A stretch of 64,000 nt of DNA, taken from the NCBI GenBank assembly GCA_021781745.1, contig JAJXWH010000014.1, positions 1-64,000 of the forward strand. Direction: 5' to 3'. The DNA is from Bacillota bacterium (GTDB lineage: Bacteria > Bacillota > Clostridia > Clostridiales > Clostridiaceae). The translations under genes were made by a program, and so were the position numbers. Within the stretch, counting starts at the first letter, position 1; each line of letters opens with the position of its first letter. The notes beneath the pieces are model-generated. The model saw nothing but the letters and a program-made list of their open reading frames with translations, was not told the origin of the DNA and made no database searches. Below, piece after piece: positions 1 through 9,394 of this stretch.

Positions 1-144
1 TATTATAAAATTAAACAAATAAATTTAAAAAATTTATTTGAAAAATTGGGATTCTTTGCGTAAAAAAGCAAGTTCTATATTATGTAAAAAAAGTAAATAT
101 TTTTGCCTACATTTCTTTTACAGTAACAAAATAAACTTCATAAT

Positions 145-173
145 TTGTAAATTATGTGATAATATTGTATAAT
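145..173 (+). promoter_or_regulatory. Predicted sigma-A promoter of the first gene
   Basis: A TTGTAA box at 145-150 and a perfect TATAAT at 168-173 are separated by 17 bp, 31 bp before the likely ATG at 204. The match to the vegetative consensus is good, but AT-rich DNA gives many chance matches. Confidence 0.5.
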
Positions 174-203
174 TAGGTATAAGTGATTTTAGGGGGGATG
201 ATG

Positions 204-668
204 ATGAAAATATTAAAAAAATTATCTGTTGGCTTATTAGCATCTATGATAGTAGTTGTTTCCGCACCTATAGGAGCAAATGCTGAATGGAAACAAAATT
301 CTGTTGGCTGGTGGTATGCTCAAGGAAACTCTTACCTAACTGGGTGGCAATTAATAGGTAGTAAATGGTATTATTTCGATTTAAGTGGATACATGAAAAC
401 TGGATGGCAAGCAATTAATGGCTCATGGTATTATTTCGATAATAACGGTTCAATGGTTGAGAATGGAGTAATTGATGGATATTTTTTAGGTGCTGATGGA
501 AAGTTAATTTCTCAAAGTGATGTTAATACAAAGGTACAGCTTTCGGAAGATCAAGCTACAGAAAATTTAAATAATAATTCAGAACAAGTAGTAGTAAAGG
601 TTGATAAACCTGATGATTCTAAACAACCTTCAACAGATGACATTATAAGGAAGATTGAAAAAAATTAA
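204..668 (+). CDS. Small secreted cell-wall-binding-repeat protein
   Basis: Predicted 154-residue exported protein. The N-terminus has a basic MKILKK start, a hydrophobic core and an Ala-x-Ala cleavage site (GANA) near residue 27. About three aromatic repeats follow (WWYAQGN, TGWQLIGSKWYYFD, TGWQAINGSWYYFD), which match the choline-binding/CW_1 repeat family that attaches proteins to wall teichoic acid or other wall polymers. The last third is hydrophilic and Asn/Asp/Gln rich with no recognisable catalytic domain, so it may be a pure wall-binding protein. The start was set at the third of three consecutive ATGs because AGGGGGG at 191-197 is then spaced 6 nt away; an upstream GTG at 183 has no ribosome binding site. 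The same repeat type occurs in the wall hydrolase at 30473. Confidence 0.8.
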   Translation: MKILKKLSVGLLASMIVVVSAPIGANAEWKQNSVGWWYAQGNSYLTGWQLIGSKWYYFDLSGYMKTGWQAINGSWYYFDNNGSMVENGVIDGYFLGADGKLISQSDVNTKVQLSEDQATENLNNNSEQVVVKVDKPDDSKQPSTDDIIRKIEKN

Positions 669-692
669 AGTAAATAGTTTAATATTAAAATT

Positions 693-717
693 GAATCCTA
701 GAAATAGGGTTCTTTTG
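693..717 (+). terminator. Intrinsic terminator after the wall-binding protein gene
   Basis: GAATCCTA (693-700) pairs with TAGGGTTC (705-712) around a GAAA loop and is followed by TTTT. From here to 1121 (about 400 bp) I see no gene; the DNA is AT-rich with only weak inverted repeats such as the AGCGC/GCGCT pair near 888-920. Confidence 0.65.
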
Positions 718-1121
718 TTATGCTACATTTTTATACATAAAATTTTATAGATGCCTTATATACAAGCAATACAATATATACAATTATTAAGAGTATTAAT
801 ATTATTTGCTATAAGGTAATGGGAGTATAAATTCCATATAAAAAATATATAAACGAATATTAAAATTAAAGCGTGATTTTATAAGAGCGCAAAAGTATAA
901 ACACCATACAAAAGCGCTTAAAAAGAATATATAAATATGTACAGGAAAAAGTAAGGCGTAATACAACGATTGTTTATTTTTTATATATAATAATGGAAAT
1001 AATACTATAAAGTATGTTTATAGAAGATTAGCTCATTATTACTTCTTAATATTTATAAAACAACCCTTGTTTAAGTTAATAAGCCACATTCCGATAATAA
1101 AAATAAACATATATTGGAGGA

Positions 1122-2894
1122 ATGCAAACGAGGAAAAATACAGTTAAAAAAACTAGAGGATTACCAATTAAAATGAAGCTTATTTTAGTAATGATACTAT
1201 TATTAAGTATACCTGTGCTTGTATTAGGATTAGTAAGTTACTATGTAGCCAAAGCTGAGCTTGAAAACAGTGGAAAGGTTTTATTAAAAAATAGCGTAGA
1301 AATGACATTACAAGTAATTGATGAAAATCAAAAACTCGTAGATCAAGGAAAACTTACCGTTGATGAAGCTCAAGAGAAAGTAAGGGAATATATGCTTGGC
1401 AAAAAACAGGCGGATGGCACGAGATCAATTAATAAGAATTTAAGTTTGGGAAAGAGTGGTTATTTATTAGCTTATACTCAAGAAGGAGTTGAAGCAGTTC
1501 ATCCAACTTTAGAAGGTAAAAATGTATTAGATTCTAAAGATAAAAAAGATGGTTCCTTATTTGTTAAGGATCAAATCAAGATAGCTAATGATGGTGGAGG
1601 ATATTTGACCTATTGGTGGACACTTCCTAATTCAGATAAAGTTGCAGATAAAATAACTTATCAAAAGACTGATCCTAATTGGGGATGGGTAGTTTGTGCT
1701 GGAACTTACATGGATGATTTTAATGTTGGGTCAAATAATATTCTTATTACTACTCTTATCATACTCTTGGCAATACTCATTTTAGGTTCTGCGGTAATTA
1801 TGTTGTTTGCAAAACATATATCGACTCCAATTAAAGAAATTAGTAATGCTGTAGATATTGTAGCTTCAGGTAATTTGAATATTAAAACTGTAAAAATAAA
1901 AAATAAAGATGAAATTGGCAACTTGAGTGATTCCTTCAATATAATGGTCAAGAACGTCAATGAATTCATAAGTTCAGTTAAAAGTTCTGTTAATGTTGTT
2001 TTTGACTCTTCTAGATTATTAGATGAAATTGTAGCTGAAAATACAGCTTCTATTAATGAAGTTTCAGCATCAGTTGAGGAGATTGCTAAAGGTTCAAATC
2101 AACAGGCAAGAGAAACTGAAAATGGAGTTATTAAAGTTAAAAATTTATCAGAAAAAATAGATTTAGTTACAAAACTAACTATAAAAACCAACGATGTTGC
2201 AGCTAAAACAACTAATATAAGCAACAGAGGTTTGAAAGCGATTGAAGTACTTTCAAAAAAATCAGATGAAAACAGCAAAGCTACTGAAAAGACAAGTGAT
2301 ATAATAATGGAAGTTGATAAAAGTTCTGTTGAAATTGGAGCTATTACTGAGGCAATAAGCCAAATCTCAGAACAAACAAACTTATTGTCTTTAAATGCTG
2401 CTATAGAAGCTGCCAGAGCTGGTGAACAAGGAAAAGGTTTTGCTGTAGTTGCTGAAGAAGTTAGAAAATTAGCTTCACAATCTTCAATATCTGCTGCAAA
2501 GGTTAAAGAATTAATTGTTGGAATACAGGATAAATCAAAAGCAGCTGTAAAGGCCATAGAAGATGGAAAGATTATAGCAAAAGAACAAAGTGAGTCAGTG
2601 CTAGAAGCTAAAAATATATTTATTGAAATATTAAGGTCTGTAGAAAAAATTACAGATGATATGAAAAACTTAAAAACTTACAGTCTTGAAATGGAAAATG
2701 AAAAAAATGAAATTGTTGATGTTTTGGAAACTCTTTCAGCTTCAACTGAAGAAAACTCTGCTGCTACTGAACAAATTTCAGCTACAAGTGAGCAGCAATT
2801 GGCGAATGTTAGTCAAATAGCTAAACATACTCAAGATCTAAATCGACTTGCAGAAAAACTTAGAGAAGCAGTTGATGCCTTTCAAGTTAAATAA
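1122..2894 (+). CDS. Methyl-accepting chemotaxis protein with periplasmic Cache domain
   Basis: A 590-residue transmembrane chemoreceptor. TM1 lies at about residues 19-41. The extracytoplasmic part (about 42-205) contains [13 protein letters not shown] and a [18 protein letters not shown] region typical of single-Cache (sCache_2) sensors for small organic ligands. TM2 (about 208-230) is followed by a HAMP linker and the methyl-accepting signalling coiled coil. The hairpin tip is recognisable at about 412-450 ([20 protein letters not shown], then [15 protein letters not shown]), where CheW and CheA bind. The GGAGG at 1116-1120 is only 1 nt from the ATG, unusually close, and no better start is visible before TM1, so the exact start is uncertain. 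No chemotaxis kinase genes are adjacent; the ligand cannot be read from the sequence. Confidence 0.93.
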   Translation: MQTRKNTVKKTRGLPIKMKLILVMILLLSIPVLVLGLVSYYVAKAELENSGKVLLKNSVEMTLQVIDENQKLVDQGKLTVDEAQEKVREYMLGKKQADGTRSINKNLSLGKSGYLLAYTQEGVEAVHPTLEGKNVLDSKDKKDGSLFVKDQIKIANDGGGYLTYWWTLPNSDKVADKITYQKTDPNWGWVVCAGTYMDDFNVGSNNILITTLIILLAILILGSAVIMLFAKHISTPIKEISNAVDIVASGNLNIKTVKIKNKDEIGNLSDSFNIMVKNVNEFISSVKSSVNVVFDSSRLLDEIVAENTASINEVSASVEEIAKGSNQQARETENGVIKVKNLSEKIDLVTKLTIKTNDVAAKTTNISNRGLKAIEVLSKKSDENSKATEKTSDIIMEVDKSSVEIGAITEAISQISEQTNLLSLNAAIEAARAGEQGKGFAVVAEEVRKLASQSSISAAKVKELIVGIQDKSKAAVKAIEDGKIIAKEQSESVLEAKNIFIEILRSVEKITDDMKNLKTYSLEMENEKNEIVDVLETLSASTEENSAATEQISATSEQQLANVSQIAKHTQDLNRLAEKLREAVDAFQVK

Positions 2895-2950
2895 AGTATA
2901 TTAAAATGAATAAATTTAACAGGAGATTATAATCTACCATCTAAAAGCTA

Positions 2951-2996
2951 AAAGTACTTGAAATCTTATGATTATTGAGATTTCAGGTACTTTTTA
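2951..2996. terminator. Strong terminator, probably bidirectional
   Basis: A 16-bp stem (2951-2966 with 2979-2994, one G-T pair) is followed by a T run. It lies between the convergent chemoreceptor and AraC genes and can serve both strands, since the left arm begins with AAA. Confidence 0.85.
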
Positions 2997-3031
2997 TTTC
3001 CATACGTATTTAAATCAAGATTAACCGTGAA

Positions 3032-3802
3032 TTAAGAATTTCTATAACTTTTAGGAGTCTTATTCATTATCTTTAAAAAGTTTCTATTAAATGAACGTAT
3101 ACTAGAGTAACCACATCTATAAGTAATATCTGTAATTGAATCTTCTGTATTCTTTAATAAATAAGCAGCATAGTTAACTCTGTTCTGATTAATAAAATCC
3201 ACGAAGGATATTCCTAGTACGTTATTTAGGTATTTAGAAAGATAGTTGTAACTATAGCAAAACTCATCGGCAACACTTTTTAATGAGATATCTTTAGTGA
3301 AATTTTCTTGTATATAGTTAAGAATTTTATGTAATAGTTCATAATCATTTTTTACGCTTACAAGTAATTTTGTATGCTCCATAACTTCAGAGCATAATAA
3401 ATATAGACAGGATTTCATTTGGAGAACATTAACATTATCTCTGAAAATTTTGTCTAGTATAAGGCCTTGAGCATTATATGATAAATTAAACACAGGGGTT
3501 TCTAGAAATTTACCATAAATCATGCTATCAAATGTTTTCACATATTCAGGAGAAAATATGCAAATACGAGCGTCAGAATATTTCTCAGTTGAAAGAGAGT
3601 GGATTTCATAAGGTAAAATCAATATACAATCACCTTTTTTTAGATCAAAGTTTCTATTATTAACAGAAACCTGTAAACTTCCATCCATAATATATATAAA
3701 CTCAAAGCTTCGATGTAGATGAATAGGGTAATTAAGGCTAACTGGATTGTAGTGAGAAAAAAGAGTATTTTCACCAAAATGATACGACTCGTATTTTAAC
3801 AT
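3032..3802 (-). CDS. AraC-family regulator with cupin sensor
   Basis: A 256-residue transcription factor. Residues about 15-110 resemble the AraC-type cupin sensor (HYNPVSLNYPIHLHRSFEF, then DGSLQVSVNNRNFDLKKGD), which binds a sugar or other small ligand. The C-terminal ~100 residues are the double helix-turn-helix (SLKSVADEFCYSYNYLSKYL, then SITDITYRCGYSSIRSFNRNF), ending with the usual KTPKSYR. On the minus strand GGAGG is 6 nt before the ATG at 3802. The gene is divergent from the GH3 glycosidase at 3953, with about 150 bp between them, so it most likely controls that gene; this is inferred from position. Confidence 0.9.
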   Translation of the reverse strand: MLKYESYHFGENTLFSHYNPVSLNYPIHLHRSFEFIYIMDGSLQVSVNNRNFDLKKGDCILILPYEIHSLSTEKYSDARICIFSPEYVKTFDSMIYGKFLETPVFNLSYNAQGLILDKIFRDNVNVLQMKSCLYLLCSEVMEHTKLLVSVKNDYELLHKILNYIQENFTKDISLKSVADEFCYSYNYLSKYLNNVLGISFVDFINQNRVNYAAYLLKNTEDSITDITYRCGYSSIRSFNRNFLKIMNKTPKSYRNS

Positions 3803-3952
3803 AGAATGCCTCCAAGAGAGTAAATTTTGTCTATAATTATATAAATACTTTCTTGTTACGTCAACTATAAATTTTATATTATTAAATTATCAAGTAAACA
3901 ATTTAATATAAATTTTAGGCTCCATAAATATTTAAAGAATAGAGGGATATAT

Positions 3953-6082
3953 ATGAATAGCGAACAAGAAAATATTCATGAATTTGCTGTAAATGCAGCA
4001 AAAGAATTAGTATCAAAGATGACGTTACAAGAAAGAGCGGAGCAGTTAACGTACCAATCACCAGCAATAAAACATTTAAATGTACCAGAATACAATTGGT
4101 GGAATGAAGGACTTCATGGAGTAGCAAGAGCTGGGACAGCTACTGTGTTTCCACAAGCAATTGGTTTAGCGGCTATATTTGATGAAGAATTTCTAGGGGA
4201 AATTGCAGATATAATTTCTACAGAGGGACGTGCAAAATACAATGAATATAGCAAAAAAGATGATCGAGGCATATATAAGGGATTAACCTATTGGTCTCCA
4301 AATGTAAATATTTTTAGAGATCCTAGATGGGGACGCGGACATGAAACTTATGGAGAAGATCCATATTTAACCTCCAGGTTGGGAGTTGCATTCATAAAAG
4401 GATTGCAAGGAGAAGGAAAGTACTTGAAGCTAGCTGCTTGTGCTAAACATTTTGCAGTACATAGCGGACCAGAAGGGTTAAGACATGAATTTAATGCTGT
4501 TGTAGATAAGAAAGATCTATATGAAACATATTTACCAGCATTTGAAGCATGTGTAAAAGAAGCAAATGTTGAAAGCGTAATGGGAGCATATAATCGTACA
4601 AATGGAGAACCATGTTGCGGTAGTAAGACTTTATTAAGGGATATTTTAAGAGGTAAATGGGGATTTAAGGGGCATGTAGTATCTGACTGTTGGGCTCTTG
4701 CAGATTTTCATATGCATCATATGATTACCAGTACAGCAACTGAATCTGTTGCATTAGCAATTGAAAATGGCTGTGATCTTAACTGTGGAAATATGTATCT
4801 TAATTTGTTATTAGCGTATAAAGAAGGTTTAGTAACTGAAGAACAAATAACTACAGCAGCAGAAAGATTAATGACAACAAGATTCAAATTAGGTATGTTT
4901 GATGAAAAATGTGAATATAACAAGATACCGTATGAGGTAAACGATTGTAAAGAGCATAATGAAATTGCTTTAAGAGCTTCTAGAAAATCAATGGTATTGC
5001 TAAAAAATGATGGAACTCTTCCATTAGATAAATCAAGTCTAAAGTCGATAGCAGTAATTGGTCCTAACGCAAATAGTGAAATTATGCTAAAGGGGAATTA
5101 CTCTGGAACAGCATCTAAGTATACTACAATCTTAGAAGGTATTCATGATGCAGTTGGTGACGATATAAGAGTGTATTATTCTGAAGGATGCCACTTATTT
5201 AAGGATAAGGTGGAAGACTTAGCAAGACCAGACGATAGATTATCTGAAGCGATTTCAATGACTGAAAGGTCTGATGTAGTTGTATTATGTTTAGGATTGG
5301 ACTCTACTATTGAAGGTGAGCAAGGAGATGCTGGTAATAGCTATGGTGCAGGAGATAAAGAAAGTCTAAGCTTACCAGGAAGACAACAAAATTTATTAGA
5401 AAAAGTACTTGAAGTAGGAAAGCCAGTTATAGTTGTTCTTGGCGCTGGAAGTGCCTTGACATTTAATGGAGCAGAAGAAAAATGTGCGGCTATTTTAAAT
5501 GCATGGTATCCAGGCAGTCATGGAGGTACTGCTGTGGCAGATATATTATTTGGAAAATGTTCTCCAAGTGGTAAGTTGCCAGTAACTTTTTATAAAGATA
5601 CTGCTAATATTCCTGAATTTACTGACTACTCAATGAAGGGAAGAACCTATAGGTATTTAGAGCATGAAAGCTTGTATCCATTTGGATATGGTTTAACTTA
5701 TTCAACAGTAGAATTATCTAATTTACAAGTACCTTTTATTGAAGCTGATTTTGAAAGTTTTGATATTAGCATAGATATTAGAAACACAGGTAACTATGAT
5801 ACTGAAGAAGTAGTTCAATGTTATATAAAAGATCTAGAATCAAAATATGCTGTATTAAACCACAGTTTGACTGGATTTAAACGTGTTTCATTGAAAAAAG
5901 GTGAAAGTAAAACTGTAACTATAAAATTGAATAAAAGATCCTTTGAAGTTGTAAATAATGATGGAGAAAGACTACTTGATAGTAGGAGTTTTAAATTATT
6001 TGTTGGCATATCACAACCAGATAAGAGAAGTTTTGAACTTACATCAGTAGCGCCTTTAGAAGCAAATGTTGAATTAGTATAA
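3953..6082 (+). CDS. GH3 family beta-xylosidase/beta-glucosidase
   Basis: A 709-residue glycoside hydrolase family 3 enzyme with no signal peptide, so it acts in the cytoplasm on imported oligosaccharides. The order is the N-terminal barrel, the second alpha/beta domain (from about residue 340) and a C-terminal fibronectin-III-like domain (about 600-700). Recognisable blocks are NEGLHGVARAG, WSPNVNIFRDPRWGRGHETY, the KHF...GPEG substrate-binding region and VVSDCWA, whose Asp245 is the expected nucleophile. The SDC version of this motif and the block order resemble the beta-xylosidase-type clade more than classical SDW beta-glucosidases, but substrate cannot be fixed from sequence. Start is supported by AGAGGG 5-6 nt upstream. 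It is flanked by two AraC regulators and a sugar importer. Confidence 0.92.
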   Translation: MNSEQENIHEFAVNAAKELVSKMTLQERAEQLTYQSPAIKHLNVPEYNWWNEGLHGVARAGTATVFPQAIGLAAIFDEEFLGEIADIISTEGRAKYNEYSKKDDRGIYKGLTYWSPNVNIFRDPRWGRGHETYGEDPYLTSRLGVAFIKGLQGEGKYLKLAACAKHFAVHSGPEGLRHEFNAVVDKKDLYETYLPAFEACVKEANVESVMGAYNRTNGEPCCGSKTLLRDILRGKWGFKGHVVSDCWALADFHMHHMITSTATESVALAIENGCDLNCGNMYLNLLLAYKEGLVTEEQITTAAERLMTTRFKLGMFDEKCEYNKIPYEVNDCKEHNEIALRASRKSMVLLKNDGTLPLDKSSLKSIAVIGPNANSEIMLKGNYSGTASKYTTILEGIHDAVGDDIRVYYSEGCHLFKDKVEDLARPDDRLSEAISMTERSDVVVLCLGLDSTIEGEQGDAGNSYGAGDKESLSLPGRQQNLLEKVLEVGKPVIVVLGAGSALTFNGAEEKCAAILNAWYPGSHGGTAVADILFGKCSPSGKLPVTFYKDTANIPEFTDYSMKGRTYRYLEHESLYPFGYGLTYSTVELSNLQVPFIEADFESFDISIDIRNTGNYDTEEVVQCYIKDLESKYAVLNHSLTGFKRVSLKKGESKTVTIKLNKRSFEVVNNDGERLLDSRSFKLFVGISQPDKRSFELTSVAPLEANVELV

Positions 6083-6185
6083 ATATCTAACTTATAAATA
6101 AAAATTAAAATACAATGATGATGGTACTATTCAAAAAGTAGAATTACCTAAATAACTCAAGCTATAATTAAATAATATATTTTGA

Positions 6186-6222
6186 AAGGCAGATATAATA
6201 CCTCATATATCTGTCTTCATTT
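6186..6222. terminator. Hairpin between convergent GH3 and AraC genes
   Basis: A 12-bp stem (6186-6197 with 6206-6217, one wobble pair) lies in the 145-bp convergent gap. The T run after it is weak (CATTTTATG), so termination efficiency is uncertain. Confidence 0.55.
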
Positions 6223-6227
6223 TATGT

Positions 6228-6911
6228 CTACTTTTGCTCTTTTAGATGATAGGTATTTCTATATTCCATTGGAGTCATTCCTACTATACCTTTAAAGGCC
6301 TTGGAAAAATTTCCTTGATCGCAAAAGCTGAGCTGCGCAGAAATTTCAAGGATAGTTTTATCTGTGTTTTTTAGCAAAGTTTTAGCTCTGTCTATTTTTA
6401 TATTTTTAAAATAGGTCATTATTGATACACCCATATTTTTCTTAAAGCATCTAGATATGTATCCTACAGAAACTTTTAGTTCATCAGATATTTCTTTAAG
6501 GCTCAAATGATCTTCCAAACGTATATATAAAAAACCAATAATTTTGTTTATTATAAAGTTATCAGTAACTTCAACAAAATTAATCAATATATCAAGATAA
6601 GAGGTAGCAATATTGATTTCTAATTTTTGAAGGAGTTCTAAACTATTTAAGGTCTGAATTGTTCTATAATATTTATTATATAAAGTATGAATAAACTGCT
6701 TTGATGTTCCCTGCTTAATTATTTCCCTAGCAAATATTACATTCCATATCATTAAATCATTTCTCTTAGTAGTAATAGGAATGAATTCTTTATTTTCATC
6801 CTTATGCTTTTGTTCGATAATGTTGAGAATTGCTTGTTTATCTTTTTGTTCCATTAAAAAAGTAATTTCATTGCTAAAAAAATAGCTATCAGAATCATAG
6901 GCATCATACAT
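6228..6911 (-). CDS. AraC-family regulator, probably of the maltodextrin operon
   Basis: A 227-residue regulator. The C-terminal ~100 residues form the AraC double helix-turn-helix (LSLKEISDELKVSVGYISRC, then TILEISAQLSFCDQGNFSKA) and end with TPMEYRN. The N-terminal ~125 residues are helical and do not resemble the cupin sensor of the neighbour at 3032, so the signal it senses is unknown. The ATG at 6911 was preferred over a TTG at 6926 because a GGGGG tract sits 8 nt upstream of the ATG and overlaps the TTG. It is divergent from malE; control of that operon is inferred. Confidence 0.88.
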   Translation of the reverse strand: MYDAYDSDSYFFSNEITFLMEQKDKQAILNIIEQKHKDENKEFIPITTKRNDLMIWNVIFAREIIKQGTSKQFIHTLYNKYYRTIQTLNSLELLQKLEINIATSYLDILINFVEVTDNFIINKIIGFLYIRLEDHLSLKEISDELKVSVGYISRCFKKNMGVSIMTYFKNIKIDRAKTLLKNTDKTILEISAQLSFCDQGNFSKAFKGIVGMTPMEYRNTYHLKEQK

Positions 6912-7034
6912 AGCGAATACCCCCAAAATAAAAGATGATTAAATTATAAATAAATTATAACCGAAAATATAGAACTTTGGGCATTTAAAAATAAAAAAAG
7001 TTAATTTAAGATAAATTAATAAATGTAAAGTTGT

Positions 7035-7070
7035 TATAATTAAGCTGTAATGATTGCAATCGTTTAACGA
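7035..7070 (+). promoter_or_regulatory. malE promoter -10 box and cre/LacI-type operator candidate
   Basis: A perfect TATAAT is at 7035-7040; the matching -35 is poor, as expected for an activated promoter. Directly downstream, 7051-7070 contains TGCAATCGTTTAACGA, an imperfect dyad around CG that resembles catabolite-responsive or LacI-family operators. Located 11-30 bp after the -10 box, it would act as a roadblock. The assignment is by motif only. Confidence 0.4.
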
Positions 7071-7107
7071 AGGGATTCTATTTATAATAATAATTGGAGG
7101 GGTTAAG

Positions 7108-8331
7108 ATGCGTAAAAAATTGAAGATTATGGCTATGTTAGTTACAGGTATTTGTTTTACATCAATGCTTGGCGGATGTGGAAAATCATCTCAAGGCTCG
7201 TCTGAAAAGGATAGTAAAGAAATAGTGGTTTGGTCATACTTAATGGATAATGAAGTTGAAGAATTAAATAATATTGCTCAAGAATGGGCGAAAGAAAATG
7301 GAAAAAAAGTAAAAGTAATTAAAGATAATTCACCATTTCAATCTTTTTTGCAAGCTGCAAATTCTTCAAAAGGCCCAGATTTAGTTTTTGGATTAACTCA
7401 TAACAACTTAGGAACATTTCATCAAGCTGGATTACTCGCAGAAGTTCCACAAGATTTTGCAAACAGAGATGATTATGTAAATAGTGCTGTTTGGGATGCT
7501 GTATCTTATGATGGAAAGGCATATGGTGTTCCACTATCTATGGAAACTTATGCTTTATTCTACAACAAAGATAAGGTTAAAGAAGTTCCGAAAACAATTG
7601 AAGATTTAGTAAGTCAAGCAAAAGCTTATGGTCCATCTGGGTTTCAATTTTCGATGAATGAGTTTTATTATGGTGCAGCTTTTGTTCAATCTTATGGCGG
7701 GTATATATTTGGTGGAGATAAAGGAAATTTAAAAGTTGATGATATAGGACTTGCAAATGATGGAGCAATTAAAGCTTATAAATTTTTACAGGATTTAGTA
7801 CAAAAGGATAAATTCATGCCAGCAGATATAACTGCTGATATAGCTAATAGTTCATTTAAATCAGGAAATGCAATATTTTATATAGGGGGACCTTGGGATA
7901 TTAGTGGATTTAAAGATGCAGGTATAAACTTTGGGGTAGTCAAGCTTCCAAAGATAAATGGAGTAGAAGCAAAAACACTAATGGGAGTGCAAGCAGGATT
8001 TGTAAGCAGCAAATCACCAATACAAGATGAGGCTTGGAAGTTAATGAAGTATTTAGCTAATAATTCAGGAGAAAGACTATATAAGATAGGAAATAGAATA
8101 CCAGTGCTTAAGGCAGAATTAAATAAAGATGAGATAAAGAATAATGAATTTACACAAGGGTTTATATCGCAAACAAATTCAGCGATACCAATTCCTAATA
8201 TACCAGAAATTGAAGCTATATGGAAGCCTATGGATAACATGTCAAGGATATTAAATGGAGAAGATCCAGCTATGGTGGCTAAAGATATAGAAAAAGCAGT
8301 TCAGGATAATATTAAAGCCAGTAACAATTAG
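7108..8331 (+). CDS. malE: Maltodextrin-type ABC transporter, binding lipoprotein
   Basis: A 407-residue solute-binding protein of the extracellular family 1. The N-terminus is a lipoprotein signal (MRKKLKIMAMLVTGICFTS) with lipobox LGGC, so it should be anchored to the outer face of the membrane. Family features include the VVWSYLMDNE start of the mature fold, GVPLSMETYALFYNKD and the FYIGGPWD segment, all seen in maltose/maltodextrin binding proteins. The ATG at 7108 has GGAGGGG at 7096-7102; an in-frame TTG at 7054 lies inside the operator region and is unlikely. It heads the set malE-malF-malG-GH13. There is no ATPase gene in the cluster, so the importer presumably borrows a shared MsmX/UgpC-type ATPase from elsewhere. 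Confidence 0.9.
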   Translation: MRKKLKIMAMLVTGICFTSMLGGCGKSSQGSSEKDSKEIVVWSYLMDNEVEELNNIAQEWAKENGKKVKVIKDNSPFQSFLQAANSSKGPDLVFGLTHNNLGTFHQAGLLAEVPQDFANRDDYVNSAVWDAVSYDGKAYGVPLSMETYALFYNKDKVKEVPKTIEDLVSQAKAYGPSGFQFSMNEFYYGAAFVQSYGGYIFGGDKGNLKVDDIGLANDGAIKAYKFLQDLVQKDKFMPADITADIANSSFKSGNAIFYIGGPWDISGFKDAGINFGVVKLPKINGVEAKTLMGVQAGFVSSKSPIQDEAWKLMKYLANNSGERLYKIGNRIPVLKAELNKDEIKNNEFTQGFISQTNSAIPIPNIPEIEAIWKPMDNMSRILNGEDPAMVAKDIEKAVQDNIKASNN

Positions 8332-8344
8332 AATATTTAAACAA

Positions 8345-8401
8345 TTCCAAGCCTTAGTTCTGAATTATATGAGTAAATTATTTTTTAAACTAAGCTTGGA
8401 A
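8345..8401 (+). other. Stem-loop between malE and malF
   Basis: TTCCAAGCCTTAGTT (8345-8359) pairs with AACTAAGCTTGGAA (8388-8401), leaving one bulged base and a 28-nt loop. No T run follows. Such hairpins between a binding-protein gene and its permease genes usually protect the upstream mRNA and raise binding-protein yield. Confidence 0.6.
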
Positions 8402-8434
8402 TAATAAATCAAAACATTAAGAGAGGGTGAGAAT

Positions 8435-9394
8435 ATGGCTAAAGCAAGAAAGAGTATTACATTAAGAAGTAGCATGCAAGGTTATAGATATCTTTCACCA
8501 GCTATAATAAGTATAGCTATATTAAGTGTATTACCAATGTTATATACAGTATTCATAGCATTTACTAATTATACATTAAGAAACCAGAATTATGGTTATG
8601 GCACTGCTAGTGGATGGAAAATGGTTGGGCTTTACCAGTTTCAACAGGTATTGGTGGGTCCCTTGAAAGACGAATTTTTTCCACTGCTTGGATGGACATT
8701 GATTTTTACAATAGTGTCTACATTGGGCGCATTTGCTATAGGACTAATTTTTGCTATGGCATTGTCAGACAAAAATATGAAAGAAGCTTTCATTTATAAA
8801 GGATTTTTAGTAATTCCATGGGCATTGCCTGGGGCAATAACAATAATTTCATTTAAAGGATTATTTAATAGTCAATATGGAGCCATTAATAGTATTTTAA
8901 TGCAATTTCACTTAATTAATGATCCTATTTTATGGTTAACTACTCCAGCGGCAGCAAGAGTGGCTGTTATTATAGTAAACTTGTGGTTAGGTTTTCCTTA
9001 TATGATGAATATTTGTATTGGTGCGTTAACAGCAATACCAGATACTTATTATGAAGCGGCAAATATTGATGGAGCAAGCAGATGGCAAAAATTTAAAAAG
9101 ATAACATTACCATCACTAGCAAGTGTCTCATATCCACTTTTGATATCAAATTTTGCATTTAATTTTAACAATTTTAATGCTGCTTATTTGTTAACTGAGG
9201 GAGGACCGGCAAAAGCAGGTTCATCTTTCGCTGGATGGACTGATATTATAGGCTCTGCAACTTTTAAAATGTCAGTAGATAAAGGGAATTTTGGCCTTGG
9301 AGCAGCTATGTCTATACTATTATTTGTAATAATAGGTACATTATCACTTATTAATATGAAGATTTCAGGACAATTTAAGGAGGTGGAAAACTGA
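8435..9394 (+). CDS. malF: Maltodextrin-type ABC transporter permease 1
   Basis: A 319-residue membrane permease with about six transmembrane helices, starting near residues 20-42 (LSPAIISIAILSVLPMLYTV). The cytoplasmic EAA loop that contacts the ATPase is at about residues 209-230 (EAANIDGASRWQKFKKITLP). It lacks the large periplasmic insertion of enterobacterial MalF and matches the Gram-positive form. GAGAGGGTGAG precedes the ATG. Its stop codon overlaps the start of malG (TGATG), which indicates translational coupling and equal amounts of the two permeases. Confidence 0.9.
   Translation: MAKARKSITLRSSMQGYRYLSPAIISIAILSVLPMLYTVFIAFTNYTLRNQNYGYGTASGWKMVGLYQFQQVLVGPLKDEFFPLLGWTLIFTIVSTLGAFAIGLIFAMALSDKNMKEAFIYKGFLVIPWALPGAITIISFKGLFNSQYGAINSILMQFHLINDPILWLTTPAAARVAVIIVNLWLGFPYMMNICIGALTAIPDTYYEAANIDGASRWQKFKKITLPSLASVSYPLLISNFAFNFNNFNAAYLLTEGGPAKAGSSFAGWTDIIGSATFKMSVDKGNFGLGAAMSILLFVIIGTLSLINMKISGQFKEVEN

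Noticed and set aside
2099..2557. 152-codon minus-strand frame opposite the chemoreceptor
   Set aside because: It is a shadow of the strongly coding plus-strand signalling domain and has no start signals of its own.
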